A DNA stretch of 64,000 nt from Natronococcus amylolyticus DSM 10524 (GTDB lineage Archaea > Halobacteriota > Halobacteria > Halobacteriales > Natrialbaceae), in contig NZ_AOIB01000021.1 of assembly GCF_000337675.1 (NCBI RefSeq), forward strand, positions 225,136 through 289,135, read 5' to 3'. Below are positions 53,976-61,708 of the stretch, piece after piece. Position 1 is the stretch's first letter, and every line of letters begins with the position of its first letter. The translations under genes and the position numbers were made by a program. The notes beneath the pieces are model-generated. The model had not been told where the DNA came from and ran no database searches. It was given only the letters and a program-made list of their open reading frames with translations.

Positions 53976-54043
53976 ACCGGTTGTACACCGCGAACGGCGC
54001 TGGGAACGCAAGGGGTTTAGGTCCAGTTTCCTAACAACGGTGT

Positions 54044-55363
54044 ATGAGCGAGCAGCCACGCGTCGAGATCTACACCAAGACGCAGTGTCCCTACTGCGAC
54101 AAGGCGAAGGACCTCTTCGATAGCAAGGGTATCGAGTACGAGACGTACAACGTCACCGGCGACGACGAGCTGTTCGAGGAGATGGTCGAGCGCGCCGAGG
54201 GCCGCAAGACCGCTCCCGAGGTCTTCATCGACGACGAACTCATCGGCGGCTGGGACGAGACCGCCGCGCTCGAGGAAACTGGCGAACTTGACGAGAAGCT
54301 CGGGCTCGTTACCGATGGTGGCTCGGAGACCGAACACCGCAAGCTGATCATCGCCGGCACCGGGATCGCCGGTCTCACCGCGGCGATCTACGCCGGTCGG
54401 GGCGACAACCAGCCGCTGGTCATCGAGGGCGACGAGCCCGGCGGCCAGCTCACCCTGACCACCGACGTCGCCAACTATCCCGGCTTTCCGGAGGGGATCA
54501 GCGGTCCCGACCTGGTCAACAACATGAAAGAGCAGGCCAAACAGTTCGGCGCCGAGCTCAAAAACGGCATCATCGAGTCCGTCGATGCGGACCAGCGCCC
54601 GTTCCGCGTCGAACTCACGAACGGCGACGTTTACACCGCCGACGCGATCATCGCCGCCTCCGGTGCCAGCGCCCGAACCCTCGGCATCCCCGGCGAGGAC
54701 GAGCTGATGGGCTACGGGCTCTCGACGTGTGCGACCTGCGACGGCGCGTTCTTCCGCGACGAGGACATGCTCGTCGTCGGCGGGGGCGACGCCGCAATGG
54801 AGGAGGCGACGTTCCTCACGAAGTTCGCCGACACCGTCTACATCGCCCACCGACGCGAGGAGTTCCGCGCCGAGCAGTACTGGATCGACCGCGTCCACGA
54901 GAAGGTCGAGGAGGGCGAGATCGAGATTATGAAAAACACCGAGGTCACCGAGATCCACGGCTCTCAGGAGGCAGGCGTCGACCACGTCACCCTCGTCGAG
55001 AACGAGCAGGGCCACCCGACCGACCGACTCGACGACCCCGAGACCAACGAGTTCGAGTTCGACGTCGGCGCGGTCTTCTTCGCCATCGGTCACACGCCGA
55101 ACACGGCGTACCTCGAGGGCACCGGCGTCACGATGGACGACGAGGGCTACCTCCGTACGCAGGGCGGCGACGGCGGCGGACAGACCGAGACCGACGTCCC
55201 CGGCATCTTCGGCGCCGGCGACGTCGTCGACTACCACTACCAGCAGGCCGTCACGGCCGCCGGAATGGGCTCGAAGGCGGCACTGGACGCCGACGAGTAC
55301 CTCGAGGACCTCGAGCGCGCCGAGTCGAGCGCCGAGACCGAGGCCGCCGCGGCCGACGACTGA
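54044..55363 (+). CDS. trxB: glutaredoxin-thioredoxin reductase fusion
   Basis: 439 residues, about 100 longer than TrxB. Residues 5-85 are a glutaredoxin with CPYC (C15-C18) and GRKTAPEVFIDDELIGG (TVPxVFI-like). Residues 97-425 are a low-molecular-weight thioredoxin reductase: FAD motif IAGTGIAGLTAAIYAGRG, redox CATC (C229/C232), NADPH motif VVGGGDAAMEEATF with HRREEFRA, and FGAGDVVDYHYQQAVTAAG. The fusion would let the reductase pass electrons to its own Grx domain. NADPH use is inferred from the HRR motif. Confidence 0.93.
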   Translation: MSEQPRVEIYTKTQCPYCDKAKDLFDSKGIEYETYNVTGDDELFEEMVERAEGRKTAPEVFIDDELIGGWDETAALEETGELDEKLGLVTDGGSETEHRKLIIAGTGIAGLTAAIYAGRGDNQPLVIEGDEPGGQLTLTTDVANYPGFPEGISGPDLVNNMKEQAKQFGAELKNGIIESVDADQRPFRVELTNGDVYTADAIIAASGASARTLGIPGEDELMGYGLSTCATCDGAFFRDEDMLVVGGGDAAMEEATFLTKFADTVYIAHRREEFRAEQYWIDRVHEKVEEGEIEIMKNTEVTEIHGSQEAGVDHVTLVENEQGHPTDRLDDPETNEFEFDVGAVFFAIGHTPNTAYLEGTGVTMDDEGYLRTQGGDGGGQTETDVPGIFGAGDVVDYHYQQAVTAAGMGSKAALDADEYLEDLERAESSAETEAAAADD

Positions 55364-55365
55364 AC

Positions 55366-55563
55366 TCAGTTCTCGCTTTCCCAGCGGTCGGCCAGTACTG
55401 CTGCAATTACGACCCCGAACGTGAGTCCCGACGACGCACCTAACAGGAGGTCGTCGAAGACGGCGACGAACCCGACGGCGATGACGACCCCGCAGGCGAG
55501 TCCGACAGCGAGGGCCTTCACGGTCCGTTCCCGATCCGTCATCGCCTCGCCGGTTTCGTTCAT
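55366..55563 (-). CDS. small two-helix membrane protein
   Basis: 65 residues from MNETGEAMTDRERTVKALAV. Two Gly/Val-rich membrane helices (about 16-34, 40-58) and an end ADRWESEN. It is convergent with trxB, with directly adjacent stops. It is unrelated to named families as far as I can see. Confidence 0.6.
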   Translation of the reverse strand: MNETGEAMTDRERTVKALAVGLACGVVIAVGFVAVFDDLLLGASSGLTFGVVIAAVLADRWESEN

Positions 55564-56074
55564 TACCGGACGTGGGTTCGAAGACGGCTTGAGGGTACTG
55601 GTCGGCTCGAGGAACCGTCCGTTCGTCTCAGCGAGAGCGAGTCCGAACTGCGTCGCGTTCGCCGCTCGGTCTTCGTTCCGATTGCATAGATACGGAACAG
55701 CCCTCTTCTCCGAGACTACCCGGGCCACACTGCGGTGGCGCGCGCTGGCGATCAGGTCGAGCGATAGCGAGAACTGATCGTTAACATCGTGTGAGGGATG
55801 AACGAGGGAACGGAGTGACTAAGAGAATCGGCTGGGGAGGGCGTGGCAATCCCGTGTGTCCAGAAGTAGCAGAACGGTATTGTCAGCCACAGTAGTAGAT
55901 CGAGCCATTATGTCTGCCTCTTTGTCCACTAAGTTTGAATCACGACTCTCCTGCGCCTCGATGATCAGAATCGGAAACTACTGCGAAGCGTCGCCACTTC
56001 GGGGCGTGAGGGTTCAAAAAAGGCGGAGTGTCGCGAATCGCAAGGACCGGACGGAGTCCGGTAGTTAGTCGGCG
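55564..56074. other. 510-bp intergenic region, no gene seen
   Basis: Between a small membrane protein and the S-layer gene, both on the minus strand. Short frames here are Arg/Ser-rich and not credible. The right end carries the S-layer gene terminator (56016-56062). The rest shows lower GC stretches around 55780-55980 with no recognised motif. Confidence 0.5.
56016..56062 (-). terminator. hairpin plus T-run downstream of S-layer gene
   Basis: ACCGGAC (56046-56052) and GTCCGGT (56056-56062) form a perfect 7-bp stem with a 3-nt loop, 12 nt after the S-layer stop codon. Six T on the minus strand (56021-56016) follow about 24 nt further on. This would be a strong terminator for a heavily expressed gene. 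Confidence 0.55.
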
Positions 56075-58486
56075 TTAGTTCTGACGGCGGAGCGCGAGCA
56101 TCGCGGCGCCGAGCAGTGCGACGATGGCGACGGCGACACCGAATCCGGGCACGGTCTCGTCGTCGTCGTCGGCGTCGTCAGCACCGTTGGCGTCGTCGCC
56201 GTTGGCACCGTTCTCACCGTTCTCACCGTTGGCGCCGTTCTCACCGTTCTCACCGTTGGCGCCGTTCTCGCCGTTCTCACCGTTCGCGTCGCCCTCGTCG
56301 CTGACGGTCAGCGTACCGGATGCGCTGTCGTCGTCAGTCTCGACGGACCAGTCGATGTCAGCTTCTTCGCTGGTGTCGAAGTCGAAGGACTCGCTCACGG
56401 AGTCACCGGCGTCGAGCTCGAGCTCCTCGGTGTACTCCTCGTCACCGACGGTGGCCTCGAGCGTCGCGTTGCCGGCCTCGCCGTTGTTGTTCACGACGTC
56501 CACGTCGAGGCTGGCGTCATCGTCAACGTTGACCTCGGATGGGGCGTCGGCGTCAATCTTGAAGCCGTCCTTCGTCTCCTCCTCATCGTCGTCGGCGGCG
56601 GAGACGAAGACGGCGTCGACGTCGTCGTCGTCAGTCTCAGCGTCGCCGACCGATGCGCTGAGGGTACGGATCTCGTCGTCCTCATCGTGGCTGCTCAGGT
56701 CGAAGGTCGTCGCGAGGACGCCGTCGTCGTCGACCTCAGCGTCGGACGTGTAGATCTCCGAACTCGCGCGGAGTCGGAAGTCACCGTCCGTGCCCGGCGC
56801 GAGGTTCGTCTCGGCCGTGATCTCGGACTCGTTGCTGTTCTCGATCTGGAGCTGACCCTCGTCGTCCTCGTCACCGACGAATTCGACGAAGGACTCCTCG
56901 ACATCGAACTGCGCTTCAGCGGTTTCCTCGTCGTCGACATAGTCGTTGTCGTCGCCGACGGTGAACGTGACGTCCCAGGTCTCGTCAGCCTCGAGGTCCG
57001 CTTCGTCCTCGACATCAACGACGACGAAGAAGCGGTTCTCGTCTTCATCGACGATGACGTCATCGCCTTCCTCGAGTTCGATCGTGTCAGCGCTGCCGTA
57101 GCGCGGCTCGTCGGTATCCTCGAACTTGAGTTCGAGGTCCTCTTCGCCAGTCCACTGACCGTCATCGATACCGTAGCTGTAGATACCGGACGCTTCGACG
57201 CCGACAACGAGGAGGTCTTCCTCAGCAACCGAGTCGCTCTCGGTCGAGTCCTCGATGTCCTCGAGTTCGATTTCATCCGCATCGAACTCGTCACCAGGCG
57301 CGATCCAGGTGTTCATGTCGCCGGTCGATCGGTCGTCGAGAACGAGGACCGCAGCGTCGGTCTCGTCCTCAGTTCCGGGGAAGACTTCCAGCTCGTAGTC
57401 ACCGGGGAGGAGGCGCTCGTCCTCATCCGCGTCGAGGGTAGCGTCCTCATCCTCGTCGAGTGCTTCCGTCACGTCAACATCAACAGGCTCACCTTCGTCA
57501 TCAGTAACGGTGACGGGGTCACCGTCTTCCTGGCCCGCTTCGTAGGAGTCGAACTCGACCGTCAGGTTGTCAGCATCGCTGACGTCCTCGTCCTCAGCGG
57601 TCTCGATCTCAGCGGTGTAGTACTCTTCTTCGTCCGTCACGGTAATTGTGACGTCCTCAGTGCCGTCGTGGTCGACGCCGAACTCGGCGACGTCACCGAC
57701 GTTCTGCTCGTAGGTGGATTCGTTGAACTGTGCGTCAGCTTCCGGCTCCTCACCGACCGTGATCTCGGCGGAGTCCTCGGCCGTCGTGTCAACGACGTCG
57801 ACCGTGAACTCGTAGTCGCCGGTGCTCTCGTCGGAGAAGTCAGCCTCGAGGTCGTCATCTTCGTTGACTTCCTCGATGAGGACCGCATCCTCAAGCTCTT
57901 CATCTTCAGCGTCCTCGAAGATCTCCGTGAGGTCGTCCTCGTCGATGCTCTCGTTCTCGTGCTCGCCGCTCACGTGAACGTCAACATCCTCGCGGTCATC
58001 GAGGTCCTCGATGGTGAGGGTACCGTCCTCGGTCACGACGTCAGCGTCGAAGTCGACATCGATCGAGTGCTCGTTAGCCCAGAAGGTACCGAGGTCGTCA
58101 ACATCGAATTCTGCCTCACTGGTGTCACCAGTGTAGTACAGGTGGTACGGTTCGTCGTCCTCGAGCTCGTCCGTCTCGACGGTCACGATACCATCGTCGT
58201 CAGGTCGGAGCGTGTCGAGGGTTTCTGCGTCACCGTCCTCGGTGTGGATACCGTCCTTCAGCTGAACGGGCTCGTCGAAGTCACCGTCGACTTCGAGTTC
58301 CTGTCCGATCCAGATATCTTCACCACTGAGGCTATCGTCCTCAGTGAGGTCAAACTCTACTTGGTCATTGCTGTTGGCCGCTGCCGCCCCTGCGAAGGAC
58401 ATCGACATGGCGACCACAGACATGACCATCAGCGCAGCAAGGAACGCTGCACGTCCCTTTTCGCGGAATGAAGTTTCGCTTGTCAT
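56075..58486 (-). CDS. S-layer cell-surface glycoprotein with PGF-CTERM
   Basis: 803 residues from MTSETSFREKGRAAFLAALM. The S-layer signal peptide ends around AAAA (residue 37). The mature part is extremely acidic and beta-rich, with NxS/T sequons such as NESTYEQN, DNLTVEF, NSNESEI and GNATLEA. The tail has PGF (780-782), a membrane helix GVAVAIVALLGAAMLAL and RRQN, the PGF-CTERM that archaeosortase A processes. A run of NGENGENGA repeats (736-762) replaces the usual Thr-rich linker before the anchor. No adjacent gene shares its strand closely. Confidence 0.93.
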   Translation of the reverse strand: MTSETSFREKGRAAFLAALMVMSVVAMSMSFAGAAAANSNDQVEFDLTEDDSLSGEDIWIGQELEVDGDFDEPVQLKDGIHTEDGDAETLDTLRPDDDGIVTVETDELEDDEPYHLYYTGDTSEAEFDVDDLGTFWANEHSIDVDFDADVVTEDGTLTIEDLDDREDVDVHVSGEHENESIDEDDLTEIFEDAEDEELEDAVLIEEVNEDDDLEADFSDESTGDYEFTVDVVDTTAEDSAEITVGEEPEADAQFNESTYEQNVGDVAEFGVDHDGTEDVTITVTDEEEYYTAEIETAEDEDVSDADNLTVEFDSYEAGQEDGDPVTVTDDEGEPVDVDVTEALDEDEDATLDADEDERLLPGDYELEVFPGTEDETDAAVLVLDDRSTGDMNTWIAPGDEFDADEIELEDIEDSTESDSVAEEDLLVVGVEASGIYSYGIDDGQWTGEEDLELKFEDTDEPRYGSADTIELEEGDDVIVDEDENRFFVVVDVEDEADLEADETWDVTFTVGDDNDYVDDEETAEAQFDVEESFVEFVGDEDDEGQLQIENSNESEITAETNLAPGTDGDFRLRASSEIYTSDAEVDDDGVLATTFDLSSHDEDDEIRTLSASVGDAETDDDDVDAVFVSAADDDEEETKDGFKIDADAPSEVNVDDDASLDVDVVNNNGEAGNATLEATVGDEEYTEELELDAGDSVSESFDFDTSEEADIDWSVETDDDSASGTLTVSDEGDANGENGENGANGENGENGANGENGENGANGDDANGADDADDDDETVPGFGVAVAIVALLGAAMLALRRQN
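56201..56281 (-). repeat. three tandem 27-bp units encoding NGE/NGA linker
   Basis: Units 56201-56227, 56228-56254 and 56255-56281 each encode the nine-residue pattern ANGENGENG in phase, with only synonymous C/G changes between units. This points to slippage-type expansion. A partial unit continues on the 5' side. Confidence 0.8.
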
Positions 58487-58917
58487 TTGTTGTCTTGTTG
58501 GTTGGTTTGCGTGCGATCGAGCGGAGAGCGAGTCAACCATCAGCGGTGTCGCAGCCGACTCGCCCCGGGTAGGGGTAATCGCCTCTTTTGGCAACTGTGT
58601 AATAAGCTTTCTGAACAACCACTCCAATTTCTAATATATCTAATTCCGCTCGATAGCTGTTTATCAAGATGTTTTAGCGCCTCTCGAGTATTCCATAGCA
58701 CTATCCTGTAAACTACTGATTGACTGATTCTACTCCTCTATCGTACGTATTTCTTAGTTATGAGTATAGAGTAGATGCAATCCAAGAGGGAATTAGAGTT
58801 AATTTGATACTGGTGTCAATCACAGAGGGTTCCCTCGAGCCACCCTCTCGAGAACACCGAACTACCACCGCTAAAACGACAGAAAGACTACGCGCGAAAA
58901 GAGCCGACCGCCGACGC
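58487..58917 (-). promoter_or_regulatory. AT-rich upstream region of S-layer gene
   Basis: 430 bp without a gene. GC falls well below the surrounding DNA from about 58600 to 58810. AATATATC at 58633-58640 gives a TATA-like box on the minus strand, about 150 nt before ATG 58486, which would leave a leader of roughly 120 nt; long leaders are known for haloarchaeal S-layer genes. The box assignment is inferred. Confidence 0.4.
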
Positions 58918-59412
58918 CTACCCTTGAGCGTCCCGATACCGATGCAGCGCCCACACCGTGACGGACGCGAGTCCCGCAACCAGCGCGGGCCAGCGGTCGC
59001 TGCTCAGGTAGAGCCCGCCCGCGGGTGGGCGGTAGTCGAGCAGAGGCCAGAAGACCGCGTAGGCCTGGCCCGACGGCGTGATGAGCGCGATATCTAGCAC
59101 GTGGTGGGAGGCGGCGCCGAGCAGAAACAGCGCGAACGCCTGCCGTCGATACTCGGGTGCGAGCAACAGCGCCGTCAGCAGGCCGAGCAAAATCGTCCCC
59201 CCAAGGGTGTGCAGCGGCGCCCAGGAGAAGGGGATCCCTAGCAGGTACTGCATCAGGCCGTCGGGGAGGAAGATCTCGGCTTTCACGAAGTCCGGCGCGA
59301 GCGCGCCGACCATGACGATCGTGACGTGGGCCGGCCCCATCCAGTCGTAGCGGAAGGCCAGCACCATCCCCAGCACGTAGCCCGCCAGCACGTGGGTGAG
59401 GACGTCAGCCAC
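58918..59412 (-). CDS. YdjM-type membrane-bound metal-dependent hydrolase
   Basis: 164 residues from GTG 59412, chosen because GGAGGTGA (59425-59418) sits 5 nt upstream. It has four membrane helices with the family motifs MADVLTHVLAGYVLG (DxxTH), GALAPDFVKAEIFL (ALxPD) and ASHHVLDIALITPSG (SHHxLD). The YdjM/LexA-regulated family is of unknown function with presumed metal site. It overlaps the OB-fold gene's end by 8 nt, so they form an operon. Confidence 0.85.
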   Translation of the reverse strand: MADVLTHVLAGYVLGMVLAFRYDWMGPAHVTIVMVGALAPDFVKAEIFLPDGLMQYLLGIPFSWAPLHTLGGTILLGLLTALLLAPEYRRQAFALFLLGAASHHVLDIALITPSGQAYAVFWPLLDYRPPAGGLYLSSDRWPALVAGLASVTVWALHRYRDAQG

Positions 59413-60007
59413 CGCGATCACCTCCCGCGGGCGCCTCGAGCGCGTCGTCGGTCCGCTCACGGCCGTCCTCGGCGGCCGACTCTCTGGATTTATCACGCGA
59501 CCGCGCACGCTCGCGCGGAACGAACGCGAGTCGCTCGAGGTCAAACCGCCAGTCCCGAAGCACGCGGCCAACGACCAAGAGTCCGCCAAGCAGCGAGATC
59601 AGCATCATGTACTGCGTGTCGCCGGGCTCCTGAACGGTCGCCCGCTCCGCAGCCAGGGTGTCCTCGTCCTCGAGCGTCCCGGAGGCCGTGACCTGGTCGC
59701 CGACCTCGAGGGCGTCGTCGGTGTTCTGGACGGCCGCGTCGGCCTCGAGGACCGTGAACTGGCCGTAACCACTCGCACGCGTCGCGATGACGACCGGATC
59801 GGTCTCGACGACCTCGCCGCCGAGGACGACCTCCTCGCCGACGTAGCCGGCCCGGTCGTTGGGCACCTCGGTCTCGTCGGGGAGTTCGCTCTCCATCGGC
59901 TCGGCGGGGCTGGCGCCGGCCCAGACGATCAGCCCGGCGAGGGCCACGACGACGAGTCCGATCGCGAGAAGGCGGGCGCCCTGTCCGAACGGCTCTCGGC
60001 TCGACAT
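59405..60007 (-). CDS. membrane protein with OB-fold-like domain
   Basis: 200 residues from MSSREPFGQGAR. A helix (about 12-31) leads to an OB-fold-like beta domain (YVGEEVVLGGEVVETDPVVI, then GDQVTASGTLEDEDTLAAE), followed by a second helix (MMLISLLGGLLVVGRVL) and a charged tail. It resembles tRNA_anti-type OB folds placed outside the membrane. Encoded 5 nt after the PAP2 gene, it reads as the middle gene of a three-gene operon; role unknown. Confidence 0.75.
   Translation of the reverse strand: MSSREPFGQGARLLAIGLVVVALAGLIVWAGASPAEPMESELPDETEVPNDRAGYVGEEVVLGGEVVETDPVVIATRASGYGQFTVLEADAAVQNTDDALEVGDQVTASGTLEDEDTLAAERATVQEPGDTQYMMLISLLGGLLVVGRVLRDWRFDLERLAFVPRERARSRDKSRESAAEDGRERTDDALEAPAGGDRGG
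59418..59425 (-). promoter_or_regulatory. ribosome-binding site of YdjM-like gene
   Basis: GGAGGTGA on the minus strand inside the end of the upstream gene, 5 nt before GTG 59412. It supports that start over GTG 59421, which would lie within it. Confidence 0.6.
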
Positions 60008-60012
60008 TCGGT

Positions 60013-60762
60013 TCACTCGCCGGGGCGACTCGGCATAGGCGTTGCGCTCTCCTCGCCGAAGCGCGCCCGGAGCCGCCGACGGATCGGCGGCGCCTCGAGG
60101 GTGCGCCAGCCGACGACGGCGCCGACGGTGCCGACCAGAGAGAGCAGCGCTCGCGTGCTGGCGGCGTCGACGAGAACCGCGAGGACGGCGATCGCGATCG
60201 CCGCGAGAAACGCTCGCCAGGGGTCGCCGCGAGCGAGCCAGGCGATCGCGCCGAGATACGCGACGGCGAGGACGATCGAGACGGGGATGTCGACGAGGTA
60301 GTGGATGCCGAGCGCGAGTCGGGCGAAGCCGACGACGGCGACGACCGCGCCGGCAGCGAGCAGCCGCCGGGCGCGGGTACTGTGGGTCGTCCACAGCGCG
60401 AACGCACCCCAGGTGCTCACCGCCGCCATGACGTGGCCGCTGGGAAAGCCGTGCTCGCTCGAGGACACCGCGTGCAGGCTGGGATCGGTGCGAGGAAGCG
60501 CGAACGTGCCCTTGACCAGAACGACGAACGCGAGCCCCCCGAGCGCGACCGCGAGGACGTACGCGGTTCGATCGGAACAGAGCGGTCGCCCGTCGGGAAC
60601 TCCCGCTCGAAGCGTTCGGCCGACGTCCTGAAGGTAGAACACTCCGAGCACGGGAACGAGCAGCGTCAGCTTCCCGGGGTAAGAGAGCGCGACGAACAGC
60701 AGCGTCGTCCACTCGGGGAGAAAGTCGCGGAGGAGTTCGGTCGCGCCGACGCTGCGGCTCAT
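60013..60762 (-). CDS. PAP2-family phosphatase
   Basis: 249 residues with five to six membrane helices. PAP2 motifs are SEHGFPSGHVMAAVS (SGH) and FARLALGIHYLVDIPVS (RxxxGxHxxxD). The family dephosphorylates lipid phosphates, which in haloarchaea could be isoprenoid or archaetidic phosphates. It is the first gene of the operon with the OB-fold and YdjM-like proteins. Confidence 0.87.
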   Translation of the reverse strand: MSRSVGATELLRDFLPEWTTLLFVALSYPGKLTLLVPVLGVFYLQDVGRTLRAGVPDGRPLCSDRTAYVLAVALGGLAFVVLVKGTFALPRTDPSLHAVSSSEHGFPSGHVMAAVSTWGAFALWTTHSTRARRLLAAGAVVAVVGFARLALGIHYLVDIPVSIVLAVAYLGAIAWLARGDPWRAFLAAIAIAVLAVLVDAASTRALLSLVGTVGAVVGWRTLEAPPIRRRLRARFGEESATPMPSRPGE

Positions 60763-60862
60763 ACCGCAAGACGGGACGCCACCAGGTAAACGGTTCGCGT
60801 TTCAGTCGCGCGCCAGCGCTCGTGGCGTGAGCCTCGCTCGAAAAATCTGGACCAAAAACGAC

Positions 60863-61660
60863 CTAGAACGGGAACAGCGAGTCGGCGTCGGGATCCCGCT
60901 CGAGCAGCTCGATCTCGTGGCCGTCCTGGTCTTTCGTAAAGGCATACATGTTGTCGTTGCTCTCGGGATCACGGTAGTCCGCCGCTTCGCGGGTCATGAG
61001 CTGGTCCCAGTCCTCCTCCAGGTCGTCCATGCGGACACAGAGGTGGCCCCAGGCGTCGCCGAAGTCGTAGCTGCGGCCGTCGTAGTTGTAGGTGAGTTCG
61101 ACGGCCATCGCCGCGTCGCTCGCGTCCTCGGGTTTCATGAAGTAGTTCGCGAACGAATCCGACTCCCAGCGGCCGGTGTGTTCGTACTCGAACTTGCGGG
61201 TCCAGAAGCCGAGCGCGTCGTCGGCGTCCTCGACGCGGATCATGGTGTGGTCGAGCGACCAGGTCGCGCCCTGCTCGGGGTCGCGCTGGACGATCTCGAC
61301 CTCGTGGCCGTCGGGGTCCTTCACGAAGGCGTACCGGCCGCCACAGGACTCGGGGTCCCGATAGTCGTCGACGCCCTCGTCCATCAGCTGCTCGTAGTGC
61401 TCCTCGAGTTCGCCGTCAGGAACGCGCACGGCGATGTGACCCCAGGCGTCGCCGACCTCGAGGTCGTCCTCGCCCTCGTTGTGGGTGAGCTCGAGCATCG
61501 CCTCCTCCTCGTGCATCTCCTCGGGGCCGAGGTAGACGATGGTGAAGCCGTCGCCCTCGTGGCGGTCTTTCTCCTCGTACTCGAGGTGGGTCTGATACCA
61601 GTCGAGCGATTCCTCGAGGTCGCCGACGCGAAGCATGACGTGATCGAGCGTGCCCTCCAT
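60863..61660 (-). CDS. double VOC (glyoxalase-fold) protein
   Basis: 265 residues from MEGTLDHVMLRVGD. Two tandem vicinal-oxygen-chelate domains: 1-130 (LDHVMLRVGDLEESLDWYQT, ending FVKDPDGHEVEIVQRD) and 140-265 (LDHTMIRVEDADDALGFWT, ending FTKDQDGHEIELLERD). The H and E metal ligands are conserved in both halves, as in lactoylglutathione lyases, but haloarchaea generally lack glutathione. Substrate unknown. Confidence 0.85.
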   Translation of the reverse strand: MEGTLDHVMLRVGDLEESLDWYQTHLEYEEKDRHEGDGFTIVYLGPEEMHEEEAMLELTHNEGEDDLEVGDAWGHIAVRVPDGELEEHYEQLMDEGVDDYRDPESCGGRYAFVKDPDGHEVEIVQRDPEQGATWSLDHTMIRVEDADDALGFWTRKFEYEHTGRWESDSFANYFMKPEDASDAAMAVELTYNYDGRSYDFGDAWGHLCVRMDDLEEDWDQLMTREAADYRDPESNDNMYAFTKDQDGHEIELLERDPDADSLFPF

Positions 61661-61708
61661 ACCCGGACCAACGCCGGGAAATCTCAAAAGCGTGGCGAAG
61701 CCGGCGGT

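Noticed and set aside
56201-56281. Regularly spaced 27-bp repeats as a CRISPR array
   Set aside because: Units are contiguous without spacers, are in frame inside the S-layer gene and encode a simple peptide pattern.
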